Of a DNA stretch of 64,000 bases, positions 22,953 to 33,313 are shown one piece after another (within the stretch, counting starts at the first letter, position 1; every line of letters starts with the position of its first letter). This stretch comes from Amphiura filiformis (Eukaryota; Echinodermata; Ophiuroidea; Amphilepidida; Amphiuridae): NCBI RefSeq assembly GCF_039555335.1, contig NC_092631.1:3811501-3875500 (forward strand). The letters run 5' to 3'. The notes under the pieces were generated by a model that worked only from the letters and a program-made list of their open reading frames with translations, searched no databases and was not told where the DNA came from. Made by a program: the position numbers and the translations under genes.

Positions 22953-23124
22953 ACCTTCATTAACGTATGTTGATATATCTTAACAAAGCAAAACAAATTT
23001 ATTTATACAGAATCGTACAACATTTCATTATTATCTGCTACAGTCTTTTATATACGGCGAGAACATTTGAGCAAGACTATAATTAGCCGAAAGCGTGTTT
23101 AGAAGAAGAAGAAGAAAAAATACT

Positions 23125-23540
23125 AGTGTCCCGGGGGGGCACTCAATTTGAAATGGATATAGGTGTAGGGCTGGCACTTTCGCACTAAGGCCTCTAAGGG
23201 GCATTCGGTGAGAGCAAAATGTAAAAAATATGGGGTCATTGGGTGAGAGCATGATTTTTGGCATTCGGTGGGAGTAAAATGTAAAAAATATGGGGTCATT
23301 GGGTGAGAGTGTGACCTTTTTTTTAAATGGAATCTTTGGGTGAGAGCCAAAACAGCGCAACATAAACCTTGTCTTTCTAGTTCTAAATGGCTTCAAATTT
23401 CTTTGATTTTTCAAAATAAGTGACAAAATCAGTGATAAATGAAAGTTGCTGTTAAAATTGAACAAATAACTGAGGGTCTTTGGGTGACAGATCAAATGAA
23501 AAAATAAGGGGTCTTAACAACCCCCCCCCGGGTACGCGCG
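23125..23540. repeat. Dispersed repeat with GGGGTCATTGGGTGAGAG units
   Basis: A short phrase (TATGGGGTCATTGGGTGAGAG and variants) recurs about four times, bounded by G- or C-runs near 23134 and 23520. A related fragment is at 13040-13150. The frames translated across it (repeated HPMTPYFLHF) reflect the repeat, not a protein. Confidence 0.6.
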
Positions 23541-24217
23541 CACATCGTTACAATAAAGCCCTTTTTGGAAGCTCGAAGACAATACAGTCTCATCATTGCA
23601 TGATGTAACTGCAGGTTTTTTTTCAGCTGTCCCCTGAAATTTTATTTTACCCTCTCCCCCGACTAAGAATTCTGTATGATTCGGTACAAACGAAATTGTT
23701 TGGTTTCAAAATGGTGGGCGAGATTATATTAAATATTAAATATTTATATATAATTTTATTTTCGTCTTTTAGGGAAAATGGGTCTATAAGTCGCTTGCTC
23801 ACAGAAATAGAACAGTTGTGTTATCTTCAACTTCAACTGCATATAATAAACCAAAAAAATATTTTTAATTGCATCTAAAATCAATTAGCAACCCTAATTT
23901 TACATGTTTATGATGCCCGACTCCACACAGACTAGTGACAACGTCATATCATGATATATCCGCAGGACAGGTTAACCAGTTCTGCATACACAAAAGTTTA
24001 GGGCCTATCGATCCCTATCAATAGGCTATAAATAATACATGCCCATCTTCTCTATTGACAGGCCTAATCAATACTTTCTATTCATGTTTATATTTGTATA
24101 AAGGATAGGGTCAAGTGTATAATTTATCATTCTTGTATAATAATAGCGTAAACTGCAGTCAGAGAAGATCATGACTCATGAACTACTAGTACTATATGAC
24201 TGAGTATTGAATGCAAC

Positions 24218-24243
24218 CAGGAAAGTCTTTCTCAACTTTCCTG
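24218..24243. promoter_or_regulatory. Hairpin 150 bp upstream of copy F
   Basis: CAGGAAAGT and its reverse complement are separated by 8 bases, in the 5' flank of copy F. Function is unknown; it may be chance. Confidence 0.25.
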
Positions 24244-24389
24244 ATGCAACTTTGTAGTGGCTTGCGCTGGGTGTACGACAAAATGTCCATCTTCTGTGAA
24301 TTGTGATCAGCATGAAAACGAGTTATCATTCTTGCATCGGTTTTCCTCAAAACATCACTATTTGTGGTAAGTTCAGCTAGCCGAACACC

Positions 24390-25436
24390 ATGGCATTACC
24401 TACGTCACTTCTTGGCAATACAACCAATTCTACCATTAGCCCAGATGAGGTTTCCGAACCTTCTTCACTTGCGACAGCGATCATCTACTTCATTTCTGGT
24501 TTAGCTTTACTTGTGATCCTTGGAGGGAACGGACTGGTAATCATACTTATTGTCAAGTTCCGCCGCCTAAGAACTGCTACGAATTATTTTATCCTAGGGA
24601 TGGCTAGTGCCGATTTTTCACTCGGAATTATAGTTACTGTGGTCATTATTATGAAATTACATCCTCATTTGCCAATACCACCAATTGGATGTCTTTTGCT
24701 TCGTTGCACAATTTTATTTCCTGCTGTCACAAGTTGCTTGACTTTGCTATCCGTCAGCTTGGATCGTTATCTAAAAATTGTAATGCCACTGCGTTATCAT
24801 GACTTGATGTCTAAAAGAATAGCAATGATGATCGTGATATCTATATTCGTATATACAGCACTAACAATATATGTATTGCCGCTCACGATTTCAAATGGAA
24901 CGCAAATATTTAACCAAACCTGCTGGATCAATTATTCACTGACCATAATTCACCCAGCCTACCTACAATTTCTTGTTTTTGGCAATATTTTGTTACCACT
25001 GTGTTTAATCTGCATAATATATGGACAAATTTTTCGCAAGGTGGTTCAAATCATTGGGCATGAAAGGAGTAGCATACCTCAACAACCGGCTAGAAATATT
25101 ATACGCAACAGTCGCCGTTCTTCGAGACATTCCTGGACCCGTTCCTGGATAACGCGAGAACTTAAAACCATCAAAACACTGGTCATTCTATTGGGTCTGT
25201 GTATCTTTGGTTGGGTACCCTTTTGCGGTGTGATACTTTTTGAAATTTACAACCCTTCATATCAAGTAGGACTCAAAGCATTATCTGTCATCAGAGTGTG
25301 TACATCTCTGAATAGTGCAGCCAATCCCATTGTGTATAGCTTGCGTAGTGAACAATTTCGGTTGTGTTTACGAAAACTCTTTGGAATTACTAAGAAACAC
25401 AGCAACGTAACAAATCGAATCAACACGATATCATGA
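24390..25436 (+). CDS. Class A rhodopsin-type GPCR, copy F (intact, opposite orientation)
   Basis: 348 residues, single exon, ATG 24390 in the context ACACCATGG shared with copies A and B. Glycosylation sites are NTT/NST at 10-13 and NGT/NQT in ECL2. Landmarks: N47 in TM1, D75 in TM2, C101 at the start of TM3 with DRY 125-127 exactly 25 residues on (R126), C178 in ECL2, P203 in TM5, W275 and P277 in TM6, NPIVY 312-316 in TM7. ICL3 is Arg/Ser-rich and differs from the other copies, and the tail is shorter, lacking the NADV block. It is the most diverged member and shares inverted upstream DNA with copy E. The TM2, TM7 and post-DRY patterns look nearest to adenosine-like receptors, but the ligand cannot be assigned. 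Confidence 0.9.
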   Translation: MALPTSLLGNTTNSTISPDEVSEPSSLATAIIYFISGLALLVILGGNGLVIILIVKFRRLRTATNYFILGMASADFSLGIIVTVVIIMKLHPHLPIPPIGCLLLRCTILFPAVTSCLTLLSVSLDRYLKIVMPLRYHDLMSKRIAMMIVISIFVYTALTIYVLPLTISNGTQIFNQTCWINYSLTIIHPAYLQFLVFGNILLPLCLICIIYGQIFRKVVQIIGHERSSIPQQPARNIIRNSRRSSRHSWTRSWITRELKTIKTLVILLGLCIFGWVPFCGVILFEIYNPSYQVGLKALSVIRVCTSLNSAANPIVYSLRSEQFRLCLRKLFGITKKHSNVTNRINTIS

Positions 25437-25767
25437 TAGAACAGTGATTTTTGCTGTAACAGAAGCCATGGATTTACATAGTGGAATTAGCCTACATTAG
25501 ATCATAATATGATTACACTTTGCCGAAAGTCGCTGACCATTTTTTGGCACAAGACGCACCTTATAAGCAGCTCTATACAGAAGCAAACCCTAGTCAGCCT
25601 AGGCCTACAGTAGGCATCGCAGCCAGAATCAAGTACCCGAGATTTACAGGTAGACCGAGACAATCATTAAGTTCTTTGCACATGGGAATTGCAAGCCCCG
25701 GTTTCAAGCTACATGTAGCTCATTATTTTGATGATCGAAAACAGATCGATGTGGAAGATCGAGAGCA

Positions 25768-26123
25768 AGTACCCAGCAAACACAAAACGTTTTCGACATC
25801 ATTAGCAAAAGGATTTAAAAGGTTATCAGAAAAGTGTCGGGTTATATAAAGGGTATTATAAAGGGTATAAAACGTTTTCAAAACATATTGTGATAACCTA
25901 CTGCAAATATTTTAACATAATGTTATTTAGGGCCTAAGTGTTGACAAAATATTTGGCAAAAATGTTTGCAAAAAATAGTTTACAATAAACAACACCGTTT
26001 TAAAACGTTTTCATGACCTTTATATAAGCCGACATTAACGTTATTAAAACGTTTTTACCTGAACCAACACACAAAATAATTTGTTTAAAACGTTTTAAAA
26101 ACATTTTTGTGTTTGCTGGGTAA
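25768..26123. mobile_element. MITE family 2 (CCCAGCAAACAC), complete copy
   Basis: It starts CCCAGCAAACACAAAACGTT and ends with the inverse, TTTGTGTTTGCTGGG. The interior is rich in AAAACGTTTTAAAAC. About 355 bp. Partial or split copies are at 7671, 18010, 30497-30727 and 30768-35489. It overlaps the end of a 109-codon open frame (25520-25849) that I do not accept as a gene. Confidence 0.75.
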
Positions 26124-27092
26124 GCTTTGTTGAGATCACTTTAACAAGAACTCCCAGAACTTCTTGTATAGAACAATTAACAGTGCAGTGAAAAGGCCGT
26201 TTTGACTACAATATACAGTGTTTCAATTTGAGATGCGTGAGCTGTTTGATAGAATTTTGTCTTTCTTGTACCAGGATCCTTGCTAACTCTAAACCCAAAA
26301 AATAATCACAAACTATAACGGTTCTCGGCTTTCGCGGTTCTCGATATTCACCGTGGATACCGGGTATCCGGTTGTGGGTTTGATGTGTATCATTTCATTT
26401 CTTTAACATTTATCAAATGGTGAGCCGTAGGTCAAGTTACATGATAAATTTACAGAGATAAATAATTCAAGGGTATACATTATTAAGATTGCAATAAACA
26501 AAAAACACAGGATGATATAAAATACATTATGAATTAATATTGTACTTGTTTCTGCGTATAATACGCAAAAAACTTCAAAACTGAAGGTTTTGTGTATAAT
26601 CGCAGAAACAACGATTTTGCAGATTCTTGATATTAGCAATTACTACAATGTTATTATTATTTTTTATTATTATTGTTGTTTTTATTGTTATTATGATTAT
26701 TTCATCCTCTAATATTGTGTACACAAAATAAGCCAAATAATTAAGGTAATTAAGGTATCGGTTACGTCCCCCCCCCTGTATATCCTAAACAAAGGCAGAT
26801 ATGTCATAATTGGAACTAACAGCCAATAGCTGCATCCTTTAGCTCGAATTTAAGATCGCATTCGTTGAAATTGTTCAAGAAATAAAGACACGACGATCCA
26901 AAAACCCAAGAAAGATGCAAATTTAAAAGTTACAATTTGCTACATTGCATGCCCTATTGATTTGTACACAAAGCGTTCGTGAACAAGAGAACTAGCGCCA
27001 TGCTTTGTTTGATTAGCACGAAAAACTAGCGTTGTGCTTTTATTGATTAGTACACAAAAGTGCAACTTTTTGGGCGGGTGCGGCGTGGCGTG

Positions 27093-27118
27093 GGCGGGTG
27101 CGGCACGCCGCACCCGCC
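27093..27118. repeat. GC-rich perfect hairpin
   Basis: GGCGGGTGCGGC, loop AC, then its exact complement, next to a direct copy of GGGCGGGTGCGGC at 27072. It is an extreme GC spot in AT-rich surroundings. Confidence 0.6.
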
Positions 27119-27456
27119 TATATTCTCTGACTATTGACCTACTTTTTCACATGCCGCAGTGTTGAGAAAATATTCGTGCCGGTTATATACTACCCAAACA
27201 CCCACAGATGTGATAGTTTACGGCGAGTTTTGTAATTATTACTTGATTTTGATATTTAAGTAATACGATAAAGTCGTCATAGGCAGTAATGTGTTTGTAT
27301 TAAAAGAAATAACAAAAATAATTATTTAAGTAATAGAAATACTATTTGGAAATTGCAGCAATATTTTGCAGATGTTTTTATTTGAACAGTACCAGTTCAC
27401 CAGTTTTGCTAGTTTTCCTAATCTTTGGGCTAAATTAATAGCATCGTGAATGTCAT

Positions 27457-27953
27457 ATAAACATCTCAAAAAAAGTAACTAACCCCCCTTAAATAATGAC
27501 CACTATTCAAAAACGGGTGATTGTATTACAAATCTGTAAAATGCGTTGGAAGTAGAATTTATTTCCGCACATTTTGACACCTCATTTGCAGCAATTGACT
27601 AAATATTGAAGTCACAGCGTACATTTAAAGCAATGTAACCCAACATTTGAAAGTTGCAGTAAATTGTATTGATTTTGTATTCAGTGTAATGGAAGGAAAT
27701 CTGTGTAATGATATCTGAGTGTTTATGTATTGTTAATAATTGTATGTAAGTGCAACTTTCAAATCTGGACCTCACTACATTAAATTGACCGGTGTTTTAT
27801 TGTTTTCTGGGCTATCGTATCAAATGAGGTGTCAAAATGCGCACAAATAAATTCTGCTTCCAACGCATTTTACAGATTTGTAATACAATAATCCCTTTTT
27901 GAATAATGGCCATTAGTTAAGGGGGGTTAGTTACTTTTTTTGAGATGTTTATA
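27457..27953. mobile_element. Foldback element nested in 26751-28932
   Basis: The arms begin ATAAACATCTCAAAAAAAG and run about 140 bases each (GTAACTAACCCCCC, then CTGTAAAATGCGTTGGAAG). A second inverted pair sits further in (CATTTGAAAGTTGCA against its inverse). About 500 bp, no coding potential. Confidence 0.75.
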
Positions 27954-28637
27954 TCATTTTATACTGACAACTTCGATATGTACTTTACAGCTTGTATGTG
28001 CATTGTGTTCAGTGTGTACATAGGCTATTTACTTTTCAAATCTTGTGACAAATTGTGCTTGCTGATGCTTTTATAAGGTATTATAGACAAATTATTAGAA
28101 TGCATGTGCACCAGTAGAAATGGCCCAGGTTGAATAAAATAAATAAACCTATGAATGAATATTTTATTCCCTGGATTATTTTTGTTGGGACAAAATAATG
28201 ATATAGTTTGACGCTTTGAAATACAGTTATGTTAATCATAATAAAGTTACAGAGTTAAAAAATAATAACGAAATATTGTAAAATCAAACTTTTCCCCTCA
28301 TAAGTTGTATCAAAACAACATATTGAGGAAATTGATATGACAGATTTTTAAACTTTGATATGGAAAGACACCCCAGCCCTGTTGTCTCACCAGAGAAGAT
28401 GAGCAGAAGTCTTTCTATCTGATGATAAAAAAAAAAACTCTAGGTATGATTACGAAAATGTTTTAAATAACTATTATCTACAAAAGTTTTATAACATTAA
28501 CAATGTTTTATATGAAATCATTGAAATGTTAACATAAAACGTCTTCTGTTATGATGTGAAGGGTTAATATAAAAACAGGGAAAATCTGTTCCAACTGACC
28601 AGCAGGGAACCAAAGGATAAGCAATGGATAAGATTAA

Positions 28638-28770
28638 AATCAGGGAAAATATGACACAACCTCCAATGGGGGAATAACAAACGTATTTAAAAACTCTTTT
28701 AACTTTGTTTATACGTTTTGTGTTATTCCCCATTGGAAATCGATGTTGTGTCATATTTTCCCTGTTTTTA
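28638..28770. mobile_element. Short foldback (CAGGGAAAATATGACACAAC)
   Basis: Arms of about 50 bases in inverted orientation around a 30-base loop. The small frame on the minus strand here is a by-product. Confidence 0.6.
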
Positions 28771-28932
28771 ATTGTGAAGAGTTACTCATTCTTTCATTTC
28801 TCTTGACAATTTTTCATTTGCCCGCCCTATTCCTTTTAAAGGAATTATTATTATTTTATAAACTGCTTGTTTTAATTTTGACATATTCGTCTTTATTTAG
28901 GATATACAGGGGTGAACACAACTGGTACCTTA

Positions 28933-30496
28933 ATTCTTTTGCTTACTGTAGGTATTTTACATGTAAATGAATTGATTCTTAGCAGCATTATTTTTTTTAA
29001 GCCTTTAAGGGGTACTACACCCATTGATTTTTTTTTGTATTTTTTTGCATTTAGTGAAGAAATTACCAAAAAAAAATTGGACAAAGTGGTATGCAAAATG
29101 AAGGGGCAAATCTTCTCGTTTTATTGGTGGTATCGGTATCAATGTAGCTTACATGCTTTTAAAGATAGAAGCCAAAAGGAGGTACATCACTGATGATTTA
29201 AATTCACTTCATTTTGGAAAGCTTGCTATCAACGGATTTCGTTAAAATTTTGGATATGTGTTGCTAACACATTAGGGAAATAAAGTTGATATGTAAAATG
29301 GGAATAAGTGGTTCCTGATTTCTTTTATGACTTCATGAACTTGGTGCTCCACAACTATCAAAAAGGAATTGGTTAAAATGCTTCTATTTTCAATGTTGAG
29401 CTATATTTTGTATTTTTAACTTGCGACATTATTTCACTGAAACTTAATTAAGCCATACGTGTAGGTAACAGGTTACCACAACCATACTACAGCAATGTTG
29501 AAAAAAATTGTATTTCTTGTCACCTACATGTATACCACCATATTGGGTAGTTTTCCGTAAGCTTAACTTTTGTGATTTTGGTAACTATTTTATATTTATT
29601 TGTGAAATCCATCTCAACCAGGCATTCTAAATTGTACTCACCATTTACATCCCAAGGTATATTAGTATATCCACGTTGCACTCCTCGATATATATCCAGT
29701 TAAAGACAGAATATCAAAATTATGCCTCATTATGATATCACAGACTCTCACATGTGTATTCAAAATTGATGCTTAAATTTGACCTGAACCAATTGACCTA
29801 TAACCTGACATACGGTGACCTAATAGCCTTTTCTTCTCCTAACAACACATAGTATTAAATTGACTAATGACTATGTATCCATTGTATAAGTGTTTATTTA
29901 ATTTATTCAGTGTTATATTTTGCATGCACCACTATAGATTTTCTATAGAGAGTATAACAAAGGATTTAATGTATTCTATTCATGTACCATACAGTAGTAG
30001 TAGTAGTAGGTAGGAATTCCCGCCTCTTTTTTCAGGCGCACCCCTTCGATGACAGATGCTCTGTTGAAGGGTCCATACAAAAAAAACCACACAAAAAAAA
30101 CCACAATCATTTCTGTAGTTCACAGAAAATAGTTCGCAGTAAACAAGATGCGTAACAAGAATTAGTTCAATATCATAATAGAACATGCTTATGTAGGGAT
30201 GGACATGGCAGGAACATGTTGAATAGAATAAATTATAGTTTGTTATGAAACACAGATCTGAGTTACTAGGATACAGTAAACAAAAAATATATAGGGCTAA
30301 AATGACTTACTAAAATGGTTTAAAAGCACTTTGTATGTAGATATATTTTATAAGTTCAGGACATGAGGTGATGAACATATTTATGTACTTAATAAATTTG
30401 CAAGAAAAAAAGAAGAGGGGTACTGATGAAAATCAGGGTATTATTCCCCCTTAAGAAACATAATAATTCTAAAAATCGGCAATTATTGTAACATAA
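28933..30496. other. Gene-free stretch
   Basis: AT-rich with long T-runs near 28990-29060, a GTA microsatellite at 29992-30010, and no recognised repeat borders or exons. Confidence 0.4.
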
Positions 30497-30727
30497 TGCT
30501 GAGTGTTGACAAAATATTTGGCAAAAAATGTTTGCAACAAATATTTTACAATAACATTTTTAAATTTTCTTTAATGATGTAATGTGTTTCCATACAAAAC
30601 GTTTTAAAACGTTCCCTTGACCTTTATATAACCCGATATTATATGTTATTAAAACGTTTTTATTTAAACCAAAACCCAATATATAACATGTTAAAAACGT
30701 TTTAAAAACATTTGCGTATTTGGTGGT
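30497..30727. mobile_element. MITE family 2, 3' half copy
   Basis: From GAGTGTTGACAAAATATTTG to the degenerate end near 30725 it parallels the second half of 25768-26123 (CCTTTATATAACCCGA, TTATTAAAACGTTTTT). The left half is missing. Confidence 0.6.
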
Positions 30728-30960
30728 TATATCTAGGAAGAAAGGGGATAACATCTCTATCTTCCCTCCCAGCAACGTTTTACATATACAGAAAAGGTTT
30801 AAATGTCGGGTTATATAAAGGGTATACAAGGCGGTTCTCGAACCACGAGTCTCGCCTGCTTTTGTGACCGCCTGCTTTAGCGATAACTGTTGGTAGAGAG
30901 GTAAATGAATTTGGCGGTTATCGGCTGGGCACGATTATCTGGCCGATGCTAACTGTACCC

Positions 30961-31806
30961 ACCAAGTTTCATGCCCATGCAACAGTTTTTACTAATATGA
31001 CCTCAGATGACCCCTGGTGGCCCTGAAATGACCTTCTAAAATTTTGGCTCTAAATGTTGACTGTACCCCTCGTGCTAAGTTTCATGCCCATACGACAGTT
31101 TTTACTAATTTGACCTCAGATGACCCCTGGTGGCCTCGAAATGACCTTCCAAAAATTTGGCTTTAAATGTTGACTGTACCCATCAAGTTTCATGCCCATA
31201 CGAGTTTTTACTAATTTGTCCTCAGATGACCCCTGGTGACTCCGAAATTACCTTCCAAATATTTGGTTTTAAATGTTGACTGTACCCACCAAGTTGCATG
31301 ACCATACGATAGTTCTTACTAATTTGACCTCAGATGACCCCTGGTGACCCTGAAATGACCTTCCAAAAATTTGGCTTTAAATGTTGACTGTACCCACCAA
31401 GTTTCATGCCCATCCGACAGTTTTTACTAATTTGACCTCAGATGACCCCTGGTAACCTCAAAATGACCTTCCAAAAATTTGGCTTTAAATGTTGACTGTA
31501 CCCACCAAGTTTCATGTCCATCCAACAGTTTTTACTAATTTGACCTCAGATGACCCCAAAATGACCTTCCAAAAATTTGGCTTAAATGATGACTGTACCC
31601 ACCAATTTTCATGCCCATACGACAGTTTTTACTAATTTGACCTCAGATGACCCCTGGTGACCCCAAAATGAACTTCCAAAAATTTGCCTTGAAATGTTGA
31701 CTGTACCCATCAAGTTTCATGCCCATACGAGTTTTTAATAACTTGACCTCAGATGACCCCTGAGTGACCTCGGATGACCCCGTAATGACCTTCCAAAAAT
31801 TTGGCA
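30961..31806. repeat. Minisatellite, 8 units of ~107 bp
   Basis: Units begin near 30961, 31069, 31180, 31288, 31396, 31503, 31601 and 31708. Each contains GTTTCATGCCCAT, TTTGACCTCAGATGACCCC and CCTTCCAAAAATTTGGC, with small indels between units. Confidence 0.9.
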
Positions 31807-32353
31807 AAACCAAAGAACTATTTCATCAAAGTAATAAATCAAAACAGAAAGATGCTTCCTGTACGAGTTATCACTCATTGAAAGTGCTACTTTGCTATAC
31901 TTTACATGGAAAGCGACTATCTTAAAGTCGTCATATTTCCTTAATTACATGACCGATCAAACTGTTATTGGGATATGTGATGCACAGTTGAAAATTAATT
32001 ATTAAAAGATTTGGTGACCTCAGTTGACCTTTGACCTTGTATGTGACCTTTGACCTCACGAAATTGGATAAAGTATGTTGCGCTGAAAAATCAAATTTGG
32101 CAATACCAAAGAACTATTTCATCAAATAAATCAAAACAGAAAGATGCTTCCTTTACGAGTTATCACTCATTGAAAGTGCTACTTTGCTATACTTTACAAA
32201 GAAAGCGACTATCTTAAAGTCGTCATATTTCCGTAATTACATGACCGATCAAGCTGTTATTGGGATATGTGATGCACAGTTGAAAATTAATTATTAAAAG
32301 ATTTGGTGACCTCAGTTGACCTTTGACCTTGTATGTGACCTTTGACCTCATGA
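31800..32353. repeat. Tandem duplication of a ~260-300-bp block
   Basis: Two copies start at 31800 and 32097 (CCAAAGAACTATTTCATC). The first is longer by about 40 bases at its end. Both carry the GACCTTTGACCT phrases. Confidence 0.9.
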
Positions 32354-33010
32354 AAATCTAATCAGGTCGAGTACCTCTGGCCACGCAACTCCCCACCAAG
32401 TTACGTCACTGTACCCCATACGGATCTCCAGATAATCTGTTCACAAGGTATTTTGCTTATTACGCATATATTATGCAAATTAGGTACTTAATTACCATAT
32501 TTTACGCTCAAAATCTAATCAGGTCGAGAACCTCTGGCCCCGCTACTCCTCACCAAGTTACGTCACTGTACCCCATACGGATCTCCAGATAAGCTGTTCA
32601 CAAGGGTTTTTTGCTTGATACGCATCAAATACGCATAAATTATGCAAATTAGGTACTTAATTAGCATATTTTGCGCTGAAAATCTAATCAGGTCGAGAAC
32701 ATCTGGCCACGCTACTCCCCACCAAGTTACGTCACTGTACCCCATACGGATCTCCAGATAAGCTGTTCACAAGGGTTTTTTTGCTTGATACGCATCAAAT
32801 ACGCATAAATTATGCAAATTAGGTACTTAATTAGCATATTTTGCGCTGAGAATCTAATCAGGTCGAGAACATCTGGCCACGCTACTCCCCACCAAGTTAC
32901 GTCACTGTACCCCATACTGATCTCCAGATAATCTGTTCACAAGGTATTTTGCTTATTACGCATAAATTATGCAAATTAGGTACTTAATTACCATATTTTG
33001 CGCTCAAATT
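32354..33010. repeat. Tandem array, 4 units of ~157-171 bp
   Basis: Units start near 32355, 32512, 32680 and 32851 (AATCTAATCAGGTCGAG), with a degenerate fifth start at 33009. Two open frames of about 60 codons with identical text (MGYSDVTWWGVAWPD) arise from adjacent units and are not genes. Confidence 0.9.
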
Positions 33011-33118
33011 CTAATCAGGTTGACACCCTTTGGTCATGCTACCCCCTATAAAGTTTCATCATCATAGCACTTACGGTTCTGAAGATAACGCGTTCACAAG
33101 CTTTTTCCGAACACACCC

Positions 33119-33185
33119 GCCCCACCCCCCCCCCCCCACACACACCCCCACACACCCCCACACACGGACACACACACACACACCA
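33119..33185. repeat. C-run and CA microsatellite
   Basis: A poly-C stretch is followed by CACACA units near the right end of the element 30849-33225. Confidence 0.85.
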
Positions 33186-33313
33186 TAGTGATTACTAAGT
33201 CTCTCCCTGAACATTCAGGCGAGACAAAAAAACGTGATGCAAAACACTGACAAAATAATTTTGCAAAAATGTTTGCCCAAAATATTTTACAATAACGTTT
33301 TAAAAACCTTTAT

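Larger units (their letters stand above)
26751..28932. mobile_element. 2.2-kb TIR element with nested foldbacks
   Basis: Both ends read TAAGGTAYCRGTT... then CCCCTGTATATCCTAAA in inverted orientation, with similarity over about 65 bases. The inside holds foldback 27457-27953, hairpin 28638-28770 and a GC-rich hairpin at 27093-27118. No transposase frame was seen, so it is non-autonomous. Confidence 0.65.
30849..33225. mobile_element. 2.4-kb element with TIR GTCTCGCCTG, filled with tandem arrays
   Basis: GTCTCGCCTG at 30849 and CAGGCGAGAC ending at 33225 bound three successive tandem arrays and a CA microsatellite. No protein-coding frame was recognised. Autonomous relatives, if any, are not in the window. 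Confidence 0.55.

Noticed and set aside
23031-23495. 154-codon minus-strand frame with repeated HPMTPYFLHF-like text
   Set aside because: Internal repetition is the DNA repeat at 23125-23540 read in frame.
25520-25849. 109-codon open frame downstream of copy F
   Set aside because: Its last third is the left end of the CCCAGCAAACAC MITE and there is no domain or splice context. Probably chance.
32563-32915. Two nearly identical ~60-codon frames
   Set aside because: They are successive units of a ~165-bp tandem array.
30961-33010. CRISPR-like regular repeats
   Set aside because: Units are 100-170 bp and contiguous without spacers. Ordinary tandem repeats in a eukaryote.
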